Below, one piece after another: positions 52,066 to 60,040 of a stretch of 64,000 nucleotides of DNA. The notes under the pieces are model-generated. The model was not told where the DNA came from, did no database searches, and saw only the letters and a list, made by a program, of their open reading frames with translations. The position numbers and the translations under genes were made by a program. Source of the stretch: Streptomyces rishiriensis. Lineage in GTDB: Bacteria > Actinomycetota > Actinomycetes > Streptomycetales > Streptomycetaceae. How positions within the stretch are numbered: position 1 is the stretch's first letter; each line of letters begins with the position of its first letter. The stretch spans positions 186,001-250,000 of the forward strand of contig NZ_BEWA01000009.1 of assembly GCF_003112535.1 (NCBI RefSeq), read 5' to 3'.

Positions 52066-53001
52066 ATGGCCGTCGTCACGATGCGGGAGCTGCTGGAAAG
52101 CGGCGTCCACTTCGGTCACCAGACCCGTCGCTGGAACCCGAAGATGAAGCGCTTCATCTTCACCGAGCGCAACGGCATCTACATCATCGACCTGCTCCAG
52201 TCGCTGTCGTACATCGACCGCGCCTACGAGTTCGTCAAGGAGACCGTCGCCCACGGCGGCACGGTCATGTTCGTCGGCACGAAGAAGCAGGCGCAGGAGG
52301 CCATCGCCGAGCAGGCCACCCGCGTCGGCATGCCCTACGTCAACCAGCGCTGGCTGGGCGGCATGCTCACCAACTTCTCGACCGTCTACAAGCGCCTCCA
52401 GCGCCTCAAGGAGCTCGAGCTCATCGACTTCGAGGACGTCGCCGCCTCGGGTCTGACGAAGAAGGAGCTCCTGGTCCTCTCGCGTGAGAAGGCCAAGCTC
52501 GAGAAGACCCTCGGTGGTATCCGCGAGATGTCCAAGGTGCCCAGCGCCGTCTGGATCGTGGACACCAAGAAGGAGCACATCGCGGTCGGCGAGGCCCGGA
52601 AGCTCAACATCCCGGTCGTCGCCATCCTCGACACCAACTGCGACCCCGACGAGGTCGACTACAAGATCCCGGGCAACGACGACGCGATCCGCTCCGTCAC
52701 CCTGCTCACCCGCGTGATCGCCGACGCCGTCGCCGAGGGCCTCATCTCCCGTTCCGGTGTCGCCACCGGCGACAAGGGCGAGAAGGCCGCGAGCGAGCCG
52801 CTGGCCGAGTGGGAGCGCGACCTGCTCGAGGGCGAGAAGAAGGCCGACTCCGAGACCACGGACGCCGCCGAGAAGCCCGCCGAGGCCGACGCCGAGGCCC
52901 CCGCCGCCGAGGCTCCGGCCGCTGAGGCTGAGGCCGAGGCTCCGGCCGCCGAGGCGCCCGCCGCCGAGGCCGCTCCGGCCGCCGAGGGCGAGCAGGCCTG
53001 A
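52066..53001 (+). CDS. rpsB: 30S ribosomal protein S2
   Basis: The 311-residue S2 has the conserved core (MAVVTMRELLESGVHFGHQT, RWLGGMLTNFSTV, VVAILDTNCDPDEVDYKIPGNDDA). An actinobacterial Ala/Pro/Glu-rich tail of about 60 residues (repeated EAPAAEAPAAEA) follows. GAGGAGA precedes ATG 52066. The 280-bp gap to the divergent M23 gene includes TACACT at 51882-51887 as a likely -10 and a leader of about 170 nt that could carry autoregulation. Confidence 0.97.
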   Translation: MAVVTMRELLESGVHFGHQTRRWNPKMKRFIFTERNGIYIIDLLQSLSYIDRAYEFVKETVAHGGTVMFVGTKKQAQEAIAEQATRVGMPYVNQRWLGGMLTNFSTVYKRLQRLKELELIDFEDVAASGLTKKELLVLSREKAKLEKTLGGIREMSKVPSAVWIVDTKKEHIAVGEARKLNIPVVAILDTNCDPDEVDYKIPGNDDAIRSVTLLTRVIADAVAEGLISRSGVATGDKGEKAASEPLAEWERDLLEGEKKADSETTDAAEKPAEADAEAPAAEAPAAEAEAEAPAAEAPAAEAAPAAEGEQA

Positions 53002-53058
53002 CTCAGGCCGTGAGCCGTGCGGCCGTCGTCGCGTTCGCACGGCCCCAGGGATGAAGTG

Positions 53059-53091
53059 ACGGCGGGAGGCGCCGAGTGCGCCGCCCGCCGT
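53059..53091 (+). terminator. Hairpin between rpsB and tsf
   Basis: ACGGCGGG (53059-53066) pairs with CCCGCCGT (53084-53091), and GGCGC/GCGCC continue the stem after one A-G mismatch, with loop CGAGT. No U-tract follows. It is best read as a partial terminator; rpsB-tsf operons often have one. Confidence 0.6.
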
Positions 53092-53157
53092 TCACCCACA
53101 GCCCCCAGATCTTCGTAGATCTTCGAGACTTCGAACTCCGAGAGAGATTCACAGATC

Positions 53158-54003
53158 ATGGCGAACTACACCGCCGCTGACGTCAAGAAGCTCCGTGAGC
53201 TCACCGGCGCCGGCATGATGGACTGCAAGAAGGCGCTGGACGAGGCCGAGGGCCACGTCGACAAGGCCGTCGAGGCGCTCCGCATCAAGGGCCAGAAGGG
53301 CGTCGCCAAGCGCGAGGGCCGCTCCGCCGAGAACGGCGCCGTGGTCTCGATCATCGCCGACGACAACTCCTCCGGCGTCCTCGTCGAGCTGAAGTGCGAG
53401 ACGGACTTCGTCGCCAAGGGCGACAAGTTCCAGGCCGTCGCCACCGCGATCGCCGAGCACGTCACCAAGACCTCCCCGGCCGACCTCGAGGCGCTGCTCG
53501 CGTCCGAGATCGAGGCCGGCAAGACCGTCCAGGCGTTCGTGGACGAGGCCAACGCCAACCTCGGCGAGAAGATCGTGCTGGACCGCTTCGCGCAGTTCAC
53601 CGACGGCTACGTCACTGCCTACATGCACCGCACGATGCCCGACCTGCCCCCGCAGATCGGTGTCCTCGTCGAGCTGGACAAGCAGACCGACGAGGCCGCC
53701 GCGATCGCCAAGGGCGTCGCCCAGCACATCGCCGCCTTCGCGCCGAAGTACCTCTCCAAGGAGGACGTGCCGGCCGAGGTCGTCGAGTCCGAGCGCCGCG
53801 TCGCCGAGGAGACCACCCGCGCCGAGGGCAAGCCCGAGGCCGCCCTGCCGAAGATCGTCGAGGGTCGCCTCAACGGCTTCTTCAAGGACGCCACGCTGCT
53901 CGGTCAGCCGTACGCGCTGGACAACAAGAAGTCCGTCCAGAAGGTCCTGGACGAGGCCGGTGTCACCCTGAAGCGCTTCACGCGCATCAAGGTCGGCATC
54001 TGA
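53158..54003 (+). CDS. tsf: Elongation factor Ts
   Basis: EF-Ts recycles EF-Tu by GDP/GTP exchange. The 281-residue protein has the N-terminal UBA-like domain (VKKLRELTGAGMMDCKKAL), the EF-Tu contact TDFVAKGDKF and the C-terminal dimer subdomain (GVTLKRFTRIKVGI). GAGAGA precedes ATG 53158. It is co-directional with rpsB and pyrH. Confidence 0.97.
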   Translation: MANYTAADVKKLRELTGAGMMDCKKALDEAEGHVDKAVEALRIKGQKGVAKREGRSAENGAVVSIIADDNSSGVLVELKCETDFVAKGDKFQAVATAIAEHVTKTSPADLEALLASEIEAGKTVQAFVDEANANLGEKIVLDRFAQFTDGYVTAYMHRTMPDLPPQIGVLVELDKQTDEAAAIAKGVAQHIAAFAPKYLSKEDVPAEVVESERRVAEETTRAEGKPEAALPKIVEGRLNGFFKDATLLGQPYALDNKKSVQKVLDEAGVTLKRFTRIKVGI

Positions 54004-54192
54004 GTCCGTACCGCGATCGACGCGTCGGCCCGATAGGGTCGGGTGCAGTCGTCCGGTACGCCGTCACGCGCACGCGTGGCGGACGACAGCAGATCTGACG
54101 AGGAGGCCATTGCCGCGCACGGGTTGCCCACGACACCCCACCGGCAGTGGCCTTCTTCGTATGTGCACCACGTGAAAGAGGCGGGATCTCCC

Positions 54193-54951
54193 ATGACCAC
54201 CAAGGCCCAGAAGAGTGACGACGGCAAGGTACACGGCCGGTTTCTGCTGAAGCTGTCCGGTGAGGCATTCTCCGGCGGCGGAGGCCTGGGCGTGGACCCC
54301 GACGTGGTGCACAAGATCGCTCGGGAGATCGCGGCCGTCGTCCGCGACGGCGCCGAGATCGCGGTCGTCATCGGCGGCGGCAACTTCTTCCGCGGCGCCG
54401 AACTCCAGGTGCGCGGCATGGACCGGGCCCGCTCGGACTACATGGGCATGCTCGGCACGGTGATGAACTGCCTCGCCCTCCAGGACTTCCTGGAGAAGGA
54501 GGGCATCGACAGCCGCGTGCAGACCGCCATCACGATGGGCCAGGTCGCCGAGCCGTACATCCCGCTGCGGGCCGTGCGGCACCTGGAGAAGGGCCGCGTG
54601 GTCATCTTCGGCGCCGGCATGGGCATGCCGTACTTCTCCACCGACACCACCGCCGCCCAGCGCGCCCTGGAGATCGACGCCGAGGCGCTGCTCATGGGCA
54701 AGAACGGCGTGGACGGCGTCTACGACTCCGACCCGAAGACCAACCCCGCGGCCGTCAAGTTCGACGCCCTCGGGTACGGCGAGGTCATCACCCGCGACCT
54801 GAAGGTCGCCGACATGACCGCGATCACGCTGTGCCGCGACAACAAGCTGCCGATCCTCGTCTTCGAGCTTCTCGCCGAGGGCAATATCGCCCGCGCGGTC
54901 AAGGGTGAGAAGATCGGCACGCTCGTGGGTGAGCAAGGCAGCCGGTCCTGA
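54193..54951 (+). CDS. pyrH: UMP kinase
   Basis: PyrH phosphorylates UMP to UDP. The 252-residue amino-acid-kinase-fold protein shows LLKLSGEAFSG, VIGGGNFFRGAEL, GTVMNCLALQD and the DPKTNP loop. ATG 54193 is chosen; an in-frame GTG at 54172 would add seven residues. TAGGGT at 54034-54039 in the 189-bp gap after tsf could be the -10 of a separate pyrH-frr-cdsA promoter. Confidence 0.96.
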   Translation: MTTKAQKSDDGKVHGRFLLKLSGEAFSGGGGLGVDPDVVHKIAREIAAVVRDGAEIAVVIGGGNFFRGAELQVRGMDRARSDYMGMLGTVMNCLALQDFLEKEGIDSRVQTAITMGQVAEPYIPLRAVRHLEKGRVVIFGAGMGMPYFSTDTTAAQRALEIDAEALLMGKNGVDGVYDSDPKTNPAAVKFDALGYGEVITRDLKVADMTAITLCRDNKLPILVFELLAEGNIARAVKGEKIGTLVGEQGSRS

Positions 54952-55124
54952 CCGGCGCCATCCCGGTTTTCCACGACAACGTCTGACCGGGGGACGGACC
55001 CCGGTCGCAGGATGGACAATGTCCTGCCGGTCGGGAACCGTGCAGGAAGAAGACGCGACGCAGCCGGCCGCCGCCCTCGCAAGGATCCGCAGCCGGGCCT
55101 ACTCAAGACACGCAGGAGCAAGTG

Positions 55125-55682
55125 GTGATCGAAGAGACCCTCCTCGAGGCCGAGGAGAAGATGGAGAAGGCCGTCGTGGTCGCCAAGGAGGACTTCGCCG
55201 CGATCCGCACCGGCCGTGCGCACCCGGCGATGTTCAACAAGATCGTTGCCGACTACTACGGTGCGCCGACGCCGATCAACCAGCTGGCTTCGTTCTCCGT
55301 GCCGGAGCCGCGCATGGCCGTCGTGACCCCGTTCGACAAGACCGCCCTGCGCAACATCGAGCAGGCGATCCGCGACTCCGACCTGGGCGTCAACCCGAGC
55401 AACGACGGCAACATCATCCGAGTGGTGTTCCCCGAGCTGACCGAGGAGCGCCGCCGCGACTACATCAAGGTCGCCAAGGGCAAGGCCGAGGACGCCAAGG
55501 TGTCCATCCGCGCGGTCCGCCGCAAGGCCAAGGACGCGATCGACAAGCTGATCAAGGACGGCGAGGTCGGCGAGGACGAGGGCCGCCGTGCCGAGAAGGA
55601 GCTCGACGACACCACCGCGAAGTACGTCGCTCAGGTGGACGAGCTCCTGAAGCACAAGGAAGCGGAGCTGCTCGAGGTCTGA
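55125..55682 (+). CDS. frr: Ribosome recycling factor
   Basis: RRF splits post-termination ribosomes with EF-G. The 185-residue protein has the standard three-helix bundle and hinge (MIEETLLEAEEKMEKAV, RTGRAHPAMFNKI, KDGEVGEDEGRRAEKEL). Two GTG codons are adjacent; the second (55125) has better spacing from AGGAG (55114-55118). Its stop overlaps the cdsA ATG by one base. Confidence 0.97.
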   Translation: MIEETLLEAEEKMEKAVVVAKEDFAAIRTGRAHPAMFNKIVADYYGAPTPINQLASFSVPEPRMAVVTPFDKTALRNIEQAIRDSDLGVNPSNDGNIIRVVFPELTEERRRDYIKVAKGKAEDAKVSIRAVRRKAKDAIDKLIKDGEVGEDEGRRAEKELDDTTAKYVAQVDELLKHKEAELLEV

Positions 55683-56878
55683 TGAACGACTCTTCCTGGG
55701 GCTCACCGCCACACGCCGGGTCGCGGGCCGGGTACTGGGGGCCCGCCGACCAGGGGCCGGTCCAGGGGGCCGCCCCGGCGGGTCCCGCGTACGATGCGCC
55801 TGAGGCGCAGCAGACTCGCCCCATGCCCATCGTCCCCGACGTGCCCGCACTCGGCGGAAACCAGGATGACGACCGGGGGGCCGCTCGGCTGGGCGGCCCC
55901 TTGTTCCACGACGAGAACTACGGCAACGCGCCCTACGGCGGCGAGCCCCACCGCCTCGCCGCCCACGGCGACGACACCCCGACGGCACGGCCCCCTGCGG
56001 CGGCGCCGCAGAATCCGGAGCCCATGCCCGACGCCCCTCACCCGGCGCCCGCGCCGCAGAAGAAGAGCGCGGGCCGAGACCTGGGCGCGGCCATAGGGGT
56101 CGGGGTCGGACTCGGTGCGGTCATCGTCGCGTCGCTGTTCGTCGTCAAGGCCGTGTTCGTCGGCGTGATAGCGGTCGCCGTCGTCGTCGGCCTGTGGGAG
56201 CTGACCAGCAGGCTGCAGGAGCGCAAGGGCATCAGGGCGCCGCTCGTGCCGCTCGCGGTCGGCGGCGCCGCCATGGTGGTCGCCGGTTACGTCCGGGGCC
56301 CCGAGGGCGCCTGGGTCGCCATGGCCCTCACCGCGCTCGCGGTGCTGGTCTGGCGGATGACCGAGCCGCCCGAGGGCTACCTCAAGGACGTCACGGCCGG
56401 CGTCTTCGCGGCCTTCTACGTCCCGTTCCTGGCCACGTTCGTCGCCCTGATGCTCACCGCCGACGACGGAGCGTTCCGTGTCATGACCTTCCTGGTCCTG
56501 ACGGTCGTCAGCGACACGGGCGCGTACGCCGTCGGCTGGCGCTTCGGCAGGACCAAGCTCGCCCCGCGCATCAGCCCGGGAAAGACCCGCGAGGGGCTGC
56601 TCGGCGCGGTGTCGTTCGCGATGGTCGTCGGTGCGCTGTGCATGCAGTTCCTCATCGACGGCGGCGCCTGGTGGCAGGGACTGGTGCTCGGTTTCGCCGT
56701 CGCGGCCAGCGCCACGCTGGGCGACCTCGGCGAGTCCATGATCAAGCGGGACCTGGGCATCAAGGACATGGGAACGCTGCTTCCGGGGCACGGCGGCATC
56801 ATGGACCGGCTGGACTCGCTGCTGCCGACGGCTCCGGTCGTCTGGCTGCTGCTCGTGCTGTTCGTGGGCTCCGGCTGA
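55682..56878 (+). CDS. cdsA: Phosphatidate cytidylyltransferase with long N-terminal extension
   Basis: CdsA makes CDP-diacylglycerol from CTP and phosphatidate. Residues 1-130 are a Pro/Gly/Ala-rich hydrophilic extension, probably disordered and cytoplasmic. About eight membrane helices follow, with the CDP-alcohol signature SMIKRDLGIKDMGTLLPGHG then GIMDRLDS near the C-terminus, which carries the Asp/Lys active-site residues. The 398-residue length exceeds E. coli CdsA (285) by the extension. It is coupled to frr (TGATG), and a 15-bp hairpin terminator follows. Confidence 0.95.
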   Translation: MNDSSWGSPPHAGSRAGYWGPADQGPVQGAAPAGPAYDAPEAQQTRPMPIVPDVPALGGNQDDDRGAARLGGPLFHDENYGNAPYGGEPHRLAAHGDDTPTARPPAAAPQNPEPMPDAPHPAPAPQKKSAGRDLGAAIGVGVGLGAVIVASLFVVKAVFVGVIAVAVVVGLWELTSRLQERKGIRAPLVPLAVGGAAMVVAGYVRGPEGAWVAMALTALAVLVWRMTEPPEGYLKDVTAGVFAAFYVPFLATFVALMLTADDGAFRVMTFLVLTVVSDTGAYAVGWRFGRTKLAPRISPGKTREGLLGAVSFAMVVGALCMQFLIDGGAWWQGLVLGFAVAASATLGDLGESMIKRDLGIKDMGTLLPGHGGIMDRLDSLLPTAPVVWLLLVLFVGSG

Positions 56879-56897
56879 CCCGCGCACACCGGCTCCC

Positions 56898-56935
56898 GCG
56901 GGCCCTCGTCCTGATCGCTCGGGACGGGGGCCCGC
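56898..56935 (+). terminator. Terminator of the pyrH-frr-cdsA group
   Basis: GCGGGCCC (56898-56905) pairs with GGGCCCGC (56928-56935), and CGTCC (56907-56911) pairs with GGACG (56922-56926), giving about 15 bp with two wobbles, 19 nt after the cdsA stop. Confidence 0.75.
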
Positions 56936-57018
56936 TGCCGTGGTCGCGAGGCCGCGCGGGTGGGACGATTCTGGTGAAGGCCGCACAGGGGGGATCGCCC
57001 TGAAAGGGGGCGGGCTGT

Positions 57019-57468
57019 ATGTCCGACTTCCATGAATCGATCGACGTCGACGCCCCGGCAGACGACGTATGGGCCTATGTCATCGACCCCTCCCACCTGC
57101 CCGAATGGCAGGCGAGCGCGGTCTCGGCGGAGCAGCTCGACCCCGGGCCGGCCGGTGTCGGCTCCCGGGTGCGGGTCACCCGGCACGTCGGCAGCCGGGA
57201 AATGCCGATGACCATGGAGTACACCGAGTACGACCCGCCGCACGCCTGGGCGCTTCAGGGTGTCGACGGCCCCGTGCGCGGCCACTTCCGCGGCGAGATC
57301 CTCCCGATCGACGAGGGCCGCCGCTCCCGCGTGATCATGGACCTCGACTTCGAGGGCAAGGGCATGGGCAAGCTCCTCGTGCCCCTCGTCGTCCGGCGTC
57401 AGGCCCGCAAGGAGTTCCCGGTGAACGAGCGCCTGCTGAAGGACCGCTTGGAGCACCGGCCGGCATAG
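57019..57468 (+). CDS. SRPBCC-family (polyketide-cyclase-like) protein
   Basis: This is a 149-residue START/Bet v1-like fold of the SRPBCC superfamily: FHESIDVDAPADDVWAYVID at the N-terminus, then alternating strands (SRVRVTRHVG, TMEYTEYDPPHAWAL, RSRVIMDLDFEGK) and a long C-terminal helix. The fold makes a hydrophobic ligand pocket; no catalytic role can be assigned. A GGGGGCGGG run precedes ATG 57019. Terminators bracket it, so it is monocistronic. Confidence 0.88.
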   Translation: MSDFHESIDVDAPADDVWAYVIDPSHLPEWQASAVSAEQLDPGPAGVGSRVRVTRHVGSREMPMTMEYTEYDPPHAWALQGVDGPVRGHFRGEILPIDEGRRSRVIMDLDFEGKGMGKLLVPLVVRRQARKEFPVNERLLKDRLEHRPA

Positions 57469-57483
57469 CCGCCCGAGGGCGAC

Positions 57484-57516
57484 CCGCCCGGGTGCGCCGG
57501 AAGAACACCCGGGCGG
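57484..57516 (+). terminator. Terminator of the SRPBCC gene
   Basis: CCGCCCGGGTG (57484-57494) and CACCCGGGCGG (57506-57516) are perfectly complementary over 11 bp with an 11-nt loop, 15 nt after the stop. Confidence 0.75.
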
Positions 57517-57597
57517 CGCCCGCGGACGCCCGGCGGCGATCCCCCGTCCCGGCTCCCCGGCGGGGCAGCACGGACGATCTGCGACACTGGATGAGTT

Positions 57598-58704
57598 ATG
57601 CCGAAGCCCGGAGAACTCACTTTCGTCGCCCCCCGCGGAGCCAAGAAGCCGCCGCGGCATCTCGCCGACCTCTCGCCCGCCGAGCGGAAGGAGGTCGTGG
57701 CGGAGATCGGGGAGAAGCCGTTTCGTGCCAAGCAGCTCTCGCAGCACTACTTCGCCCGGTACGCGCACGACCCGGTGGAGTGGACCGACATCCCCGCCGG
57801 CTCCCGCGAGAAGCTGCGTGAGGCGCTGCTGCCGGACCTGATGTCGGTCGTCCGGCATCTGTCGACGGACCAGGGGACCACCCGCAAGACGCTGTGGCGG
57901 CTGTTCGACGGCACGCTCGTGGAGTCGGTGCTGATGCGGTACCCCGACCGGGTGACCATGTGCATCAGCTCGCAGGCGGGGTGCGGGATGAACTGCCCGT
58001 TCTGCGCCACCGGGCAGGCGGGGCTCGACCGGAACCTGTCCACCGCCGAGATCGTGCACCAGATCGTCGACGGGATGCGTGCGCTGCGCGACGGGGAGGT
58101 GCCCGGCGGGCCCGCCAGGCTCTCCAACATCGTCTTCATGGGGATGGGCGAGCCGCTCGCCAACTACAAGCGGGTCGTCGGCGCCGTCCGCGCGCTGACC
58201 GACCCGGCCCCGGACGGGCTCGGACTGTCGCAGCGCGGGATCACCGTGTCGACGGTCGGGCTGGTGCCCGCCATCCACCGGTTCTCCGAAGAGGGCTTCA
58301 AGTGCCGGCTGGCGATCTCCCTGCACGCCCCGGACGACGAGCTGCGCGACACCCTCGTCCCCGTGAACACGCGGTGGAAGGTGCGCGAGGTGCTGGACGC
58401 CGGGTTCGAGTACACCGAGCGGTCGGGCCGCCGGCTGTCCATCGAGTACGCGCTGATCCGGGACATCAACGACCAGGCCTGGCGTGGTGACCGGCTGGGC
58501 CGGCTGCTGCGCGGCAAGCCCGTGCACGTCAACCTCATCCCGCTGAACCCGACGCCGGGCTCGAAGTGGACGGCCTCCCGGCCGGAGGACGAGAAGGCCT
58601 TCGTCGAGGCGATCGCCGCGCACGGGGTGCCGGTGACCGTCCGCGACACCCGTGGTCAGGAGATCGACGGAGCGTGCGGTCAGCTCGCGGCCACCGAGCG
58701 GTAG
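57598..58704 (+). CDS. rlmN: 23S rRNA (adenine(2503)-C(2))-methyltransferase RlmN
   Basis: This radical-SAM enzyme makes m2A2503 in 23S rRNA and m2A37 in tRNA. The 368-residue protein has the cluster motif as CGMNCPFC (Cys-x3-Cys-x2-Cys), the SAM GGEP-like MGMGEPLANY and NLIPLNPTPGS. The C-terminal catalytic Cys lies in GACGQLA and its partner Cys in the N-terminal part of the cluster domain. ATG 57598 begins MPKPGELTFVAPRG. It is followed by the TPP riboswitch. Confidence 0.95.
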   Translation: MPKPGELTFVAPRGAKKPPRHLADLSPAERKEVVAEIGEKPFRAKQLSQHYFARYAHDPVEWTDIPAGSREKLREALLPDLMSVVRHLSTDQGTTRKTLWRLFDGTLVESVLMRYPDRVTMCISSQAGCGMNCPFCATGQAGLDRNLSTAEIVHQIVDGMRALRDGEVPGGPARLSNIVFMGMGEPLANYKRVVGAVRALTDPAPDGLGLSQRGITVSTVGLVPAIHRFSEEGFKCRLAISLHAPDDELRDTLVPVNTRWKVREVLDAGFEYTERSGRRLSIEYALIRDINDQAWRGDRLGRLLRGKPVHVNLIPLNPTPGSKWTASRPEDEKAFVEAIAAHGVPVTVRDTRGQEIDGACGQLAATER

Positions 58705-58730
58705 TCTGAGGACCGTACACATCTTCATAT

Positions 58731-58825
58731 TCCGACAGGGGAGCGCCACAGCGCTGAGAGTGCGGCACCCAGGCCCGCAGACCCTCTGAACCTCGCCCAG
58801 GTCATTCTGGGTAGGAAGTTCGGTC
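58731..58825 (+). promoter_or_regulatory. TPP riboswitch (THI element)
   Basis: The conserved THI box is plain: ACAGGGGAGC, then GCGCTGAGAGTGCGGC (CTGAGA at 58754-58759), ACCCTCTGAACCT near 58781-58793 and the closing GGGTAGGAAGTTCGGTC at 58809-58825, whose GTTCGG pairs with the 5' arm CCGAC of P1. The element binds thiamine pyrophosphate and represses the downstream importer. Confidence 0.95.
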
Positions 58826-58842
58826 ATCACTCGAGCTGTTGC

Positions 58843-58877
58843 GCCCTGCCCGGAGTCCGCGCGGACCCGGGCGGGGC
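58843..58877 (+). terminator. Riboswitch-controlled terminator hairpin
   Basis: GCCCTGCCCGG (58843-58853) pairs with CCGGGCGGGGC (58867-58877) with one G-T wobble and a further inner helix. The pyrimidine run GTCTCTTCCT follows. It lies 18 nt after the aptamer. A second small hairpin, CCTGG/CCAGG (58888-58892 / 58898-58902), covers part of the AGGAGGA Shine-Dalgarno. Confidence 0.7.
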
Positions 58878-58912
58878 CGCGTCTCTTCCTGGTCAACCCA
58901 GGAGGAAAACCA

Positions 58913-60040
58913 GTGCAGAACAAGACCTTCGTGGCCGTGGCCCTCGGGCTCGGCCTGGTCGCGTCGCCCGCGTTGTCCGCGTGCGGGTCCACGGACGGCA
59001 AGGGGGCGGCGAGCTCGACGGGCTCGAAGACGGTCACCCTCGTCAGCCACGACTCGTGGGTCGTCTCCAAGAGCGTCCTCGCCGACTTCGAGAAGCGCTC
59101 CGGGTACAAGGTGCGGGTCCTCAAGGACGGCGACGCCGGGCAGGCCGTCAACAAGGCGATCCTCACCAAGGACAACCCGCAGGGCGACGTCTTCTTCGGC
59201 GTCGACAACACCCTGCTGTCCCGCGCCCTCGACAACGGGCTGTTCCAGTCGTACGAGGCCAAGGGGCTGGCGCAGGTCGGCGGCCCGTACCAGCTGGACG
59301 CGAAGAAGCACCGGGTCACGCCGATCGACTTCGGCGACATCTGCGTCAACTACGACAAGGCGTACTTCACCGCGCACAAGCTGGCCCCGCCCGCCTCCTT
59401 CGAGGACCTGGTGAAGCCCGCCTACAAGAACCTCCTCGTCACCGAGAACGCCTCCACCTCCTCGCCCGGCCTCGGCTTCCTGCTCGGCACGGCCGCGAAG
59501 TACGGCGGTGGGGGCACCTCCCGCTCGAGCGAAGCCGAGAGTGGGGGAGGCTGGCAGGGGTACTGGAAGCAGCTCAAGGCCAACGGAGTGAAGGTGGTCG
59601 ACGGCTGGGAGCAGGCCTACAACGAGGAGTTCTCGGGCTCCGCGGGCGGCAAAAAGGCCAAGGCGGACCGGCCGCTCGTCGTCTCGTACGCCTCCTCGCC
59701 GCCCGCCGAGGTGATCTACGGCGACCCGAAGCCGGCCACCGCGCCGACCGGCGTCGCGACCGGCACCTGCTTCCGGCAGATCGAGTTCGCGGGCCTGCTG
59801 AGCAACGCCCGCAACAGCGAGGGCGGCAAGGCGCTGATCGACTTCCTGATCGGCAAGGAGTTCCAGGAGGACATGCCGCTCAACATGTTCGTGTACCCGG
59901 TGGTGAAGGGCGCGGCCGTGCCCGCCGAGTTCACCCGGTTCGGGCCCGCCGCCAAGGATCCCGAGACCATGGACCCGGCGAAGATCGCCGACCGTCGCGA
60001 CCAGTGGGTCAAGTCGTGGACCTCGCTCGTACTGAAGTAG
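58913..60040 (+). CDS. thiB: Thiamine-type ABC transporter substrate-binding lipoprotein
   Basis: The 375-residue exported lipoprotein has a signal peptide with lipobox LSAC (Cys24). It is followed by a periplasmic-binding-protein fold of the thiamine/iron family (VTLVSHDSWVVSKSVLADFE, GDVFFGVDNTLLSRAL, PIDFGDICVNYDK, NTFxQ-like CFRQIEF). AGGAGGA (58900-58906) precedes GTG 58913. A palindromic REP-like sequence is inserted in frame near residues 198-213, adding a Gly/Ser-rich loop. Position behind a TPP riboswitch supports thiamine (or a precursor) as ligand. Confidence 0.92.
   Translation: MQNKTFVAVALGLGLVASPALSACGSTDGKGAASSTGSKTVTLVSHDSWVVSKSVLADFEKRSGYKVRVLKDGDAGQAVNKAILTKDNPQGDVFFGVDNTLLSRALDNGLFQSYEAKGLAQVGGPYQLDAKKHRVTPIDFGDICVNYDKAYFTAHKLAPPASFEDLVKPAYKNLLVTENASTSSPGLGFLLGTAAKYGGGGTSRSSEAESGGGWQGYWKQLKANGVKVVDGWEQAYNEEFSGSAGGKKAKADRPLVVSYASSPPAEVIYGDPKPATAPTGVATGTCFRQIEFAGLLSNARNSEGGKALIDFLIGKEFQEDMPLNMFVYPVVKGAAVPAEFTRFGPAAKDPETMDPAKIADRRDQWVKSWTSLVLK
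59505..59550 (+). repeat. REP-like palindromic element inside thiB
   Basis: The segment from GCGGTGGGGGCACCTCCCG to GAGAGTGGGGGAGG is an imperfect palindrome centred on GCTCGAGCGAAGC. Related short palindromes are, as I remember, dispersed mainly in intergenic regions of many Streptomyces genomes. Here it is in frame and translated as GGGGTSRSSEAESGGG, an insert not expected in ThiB. Confidence 0.65.
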
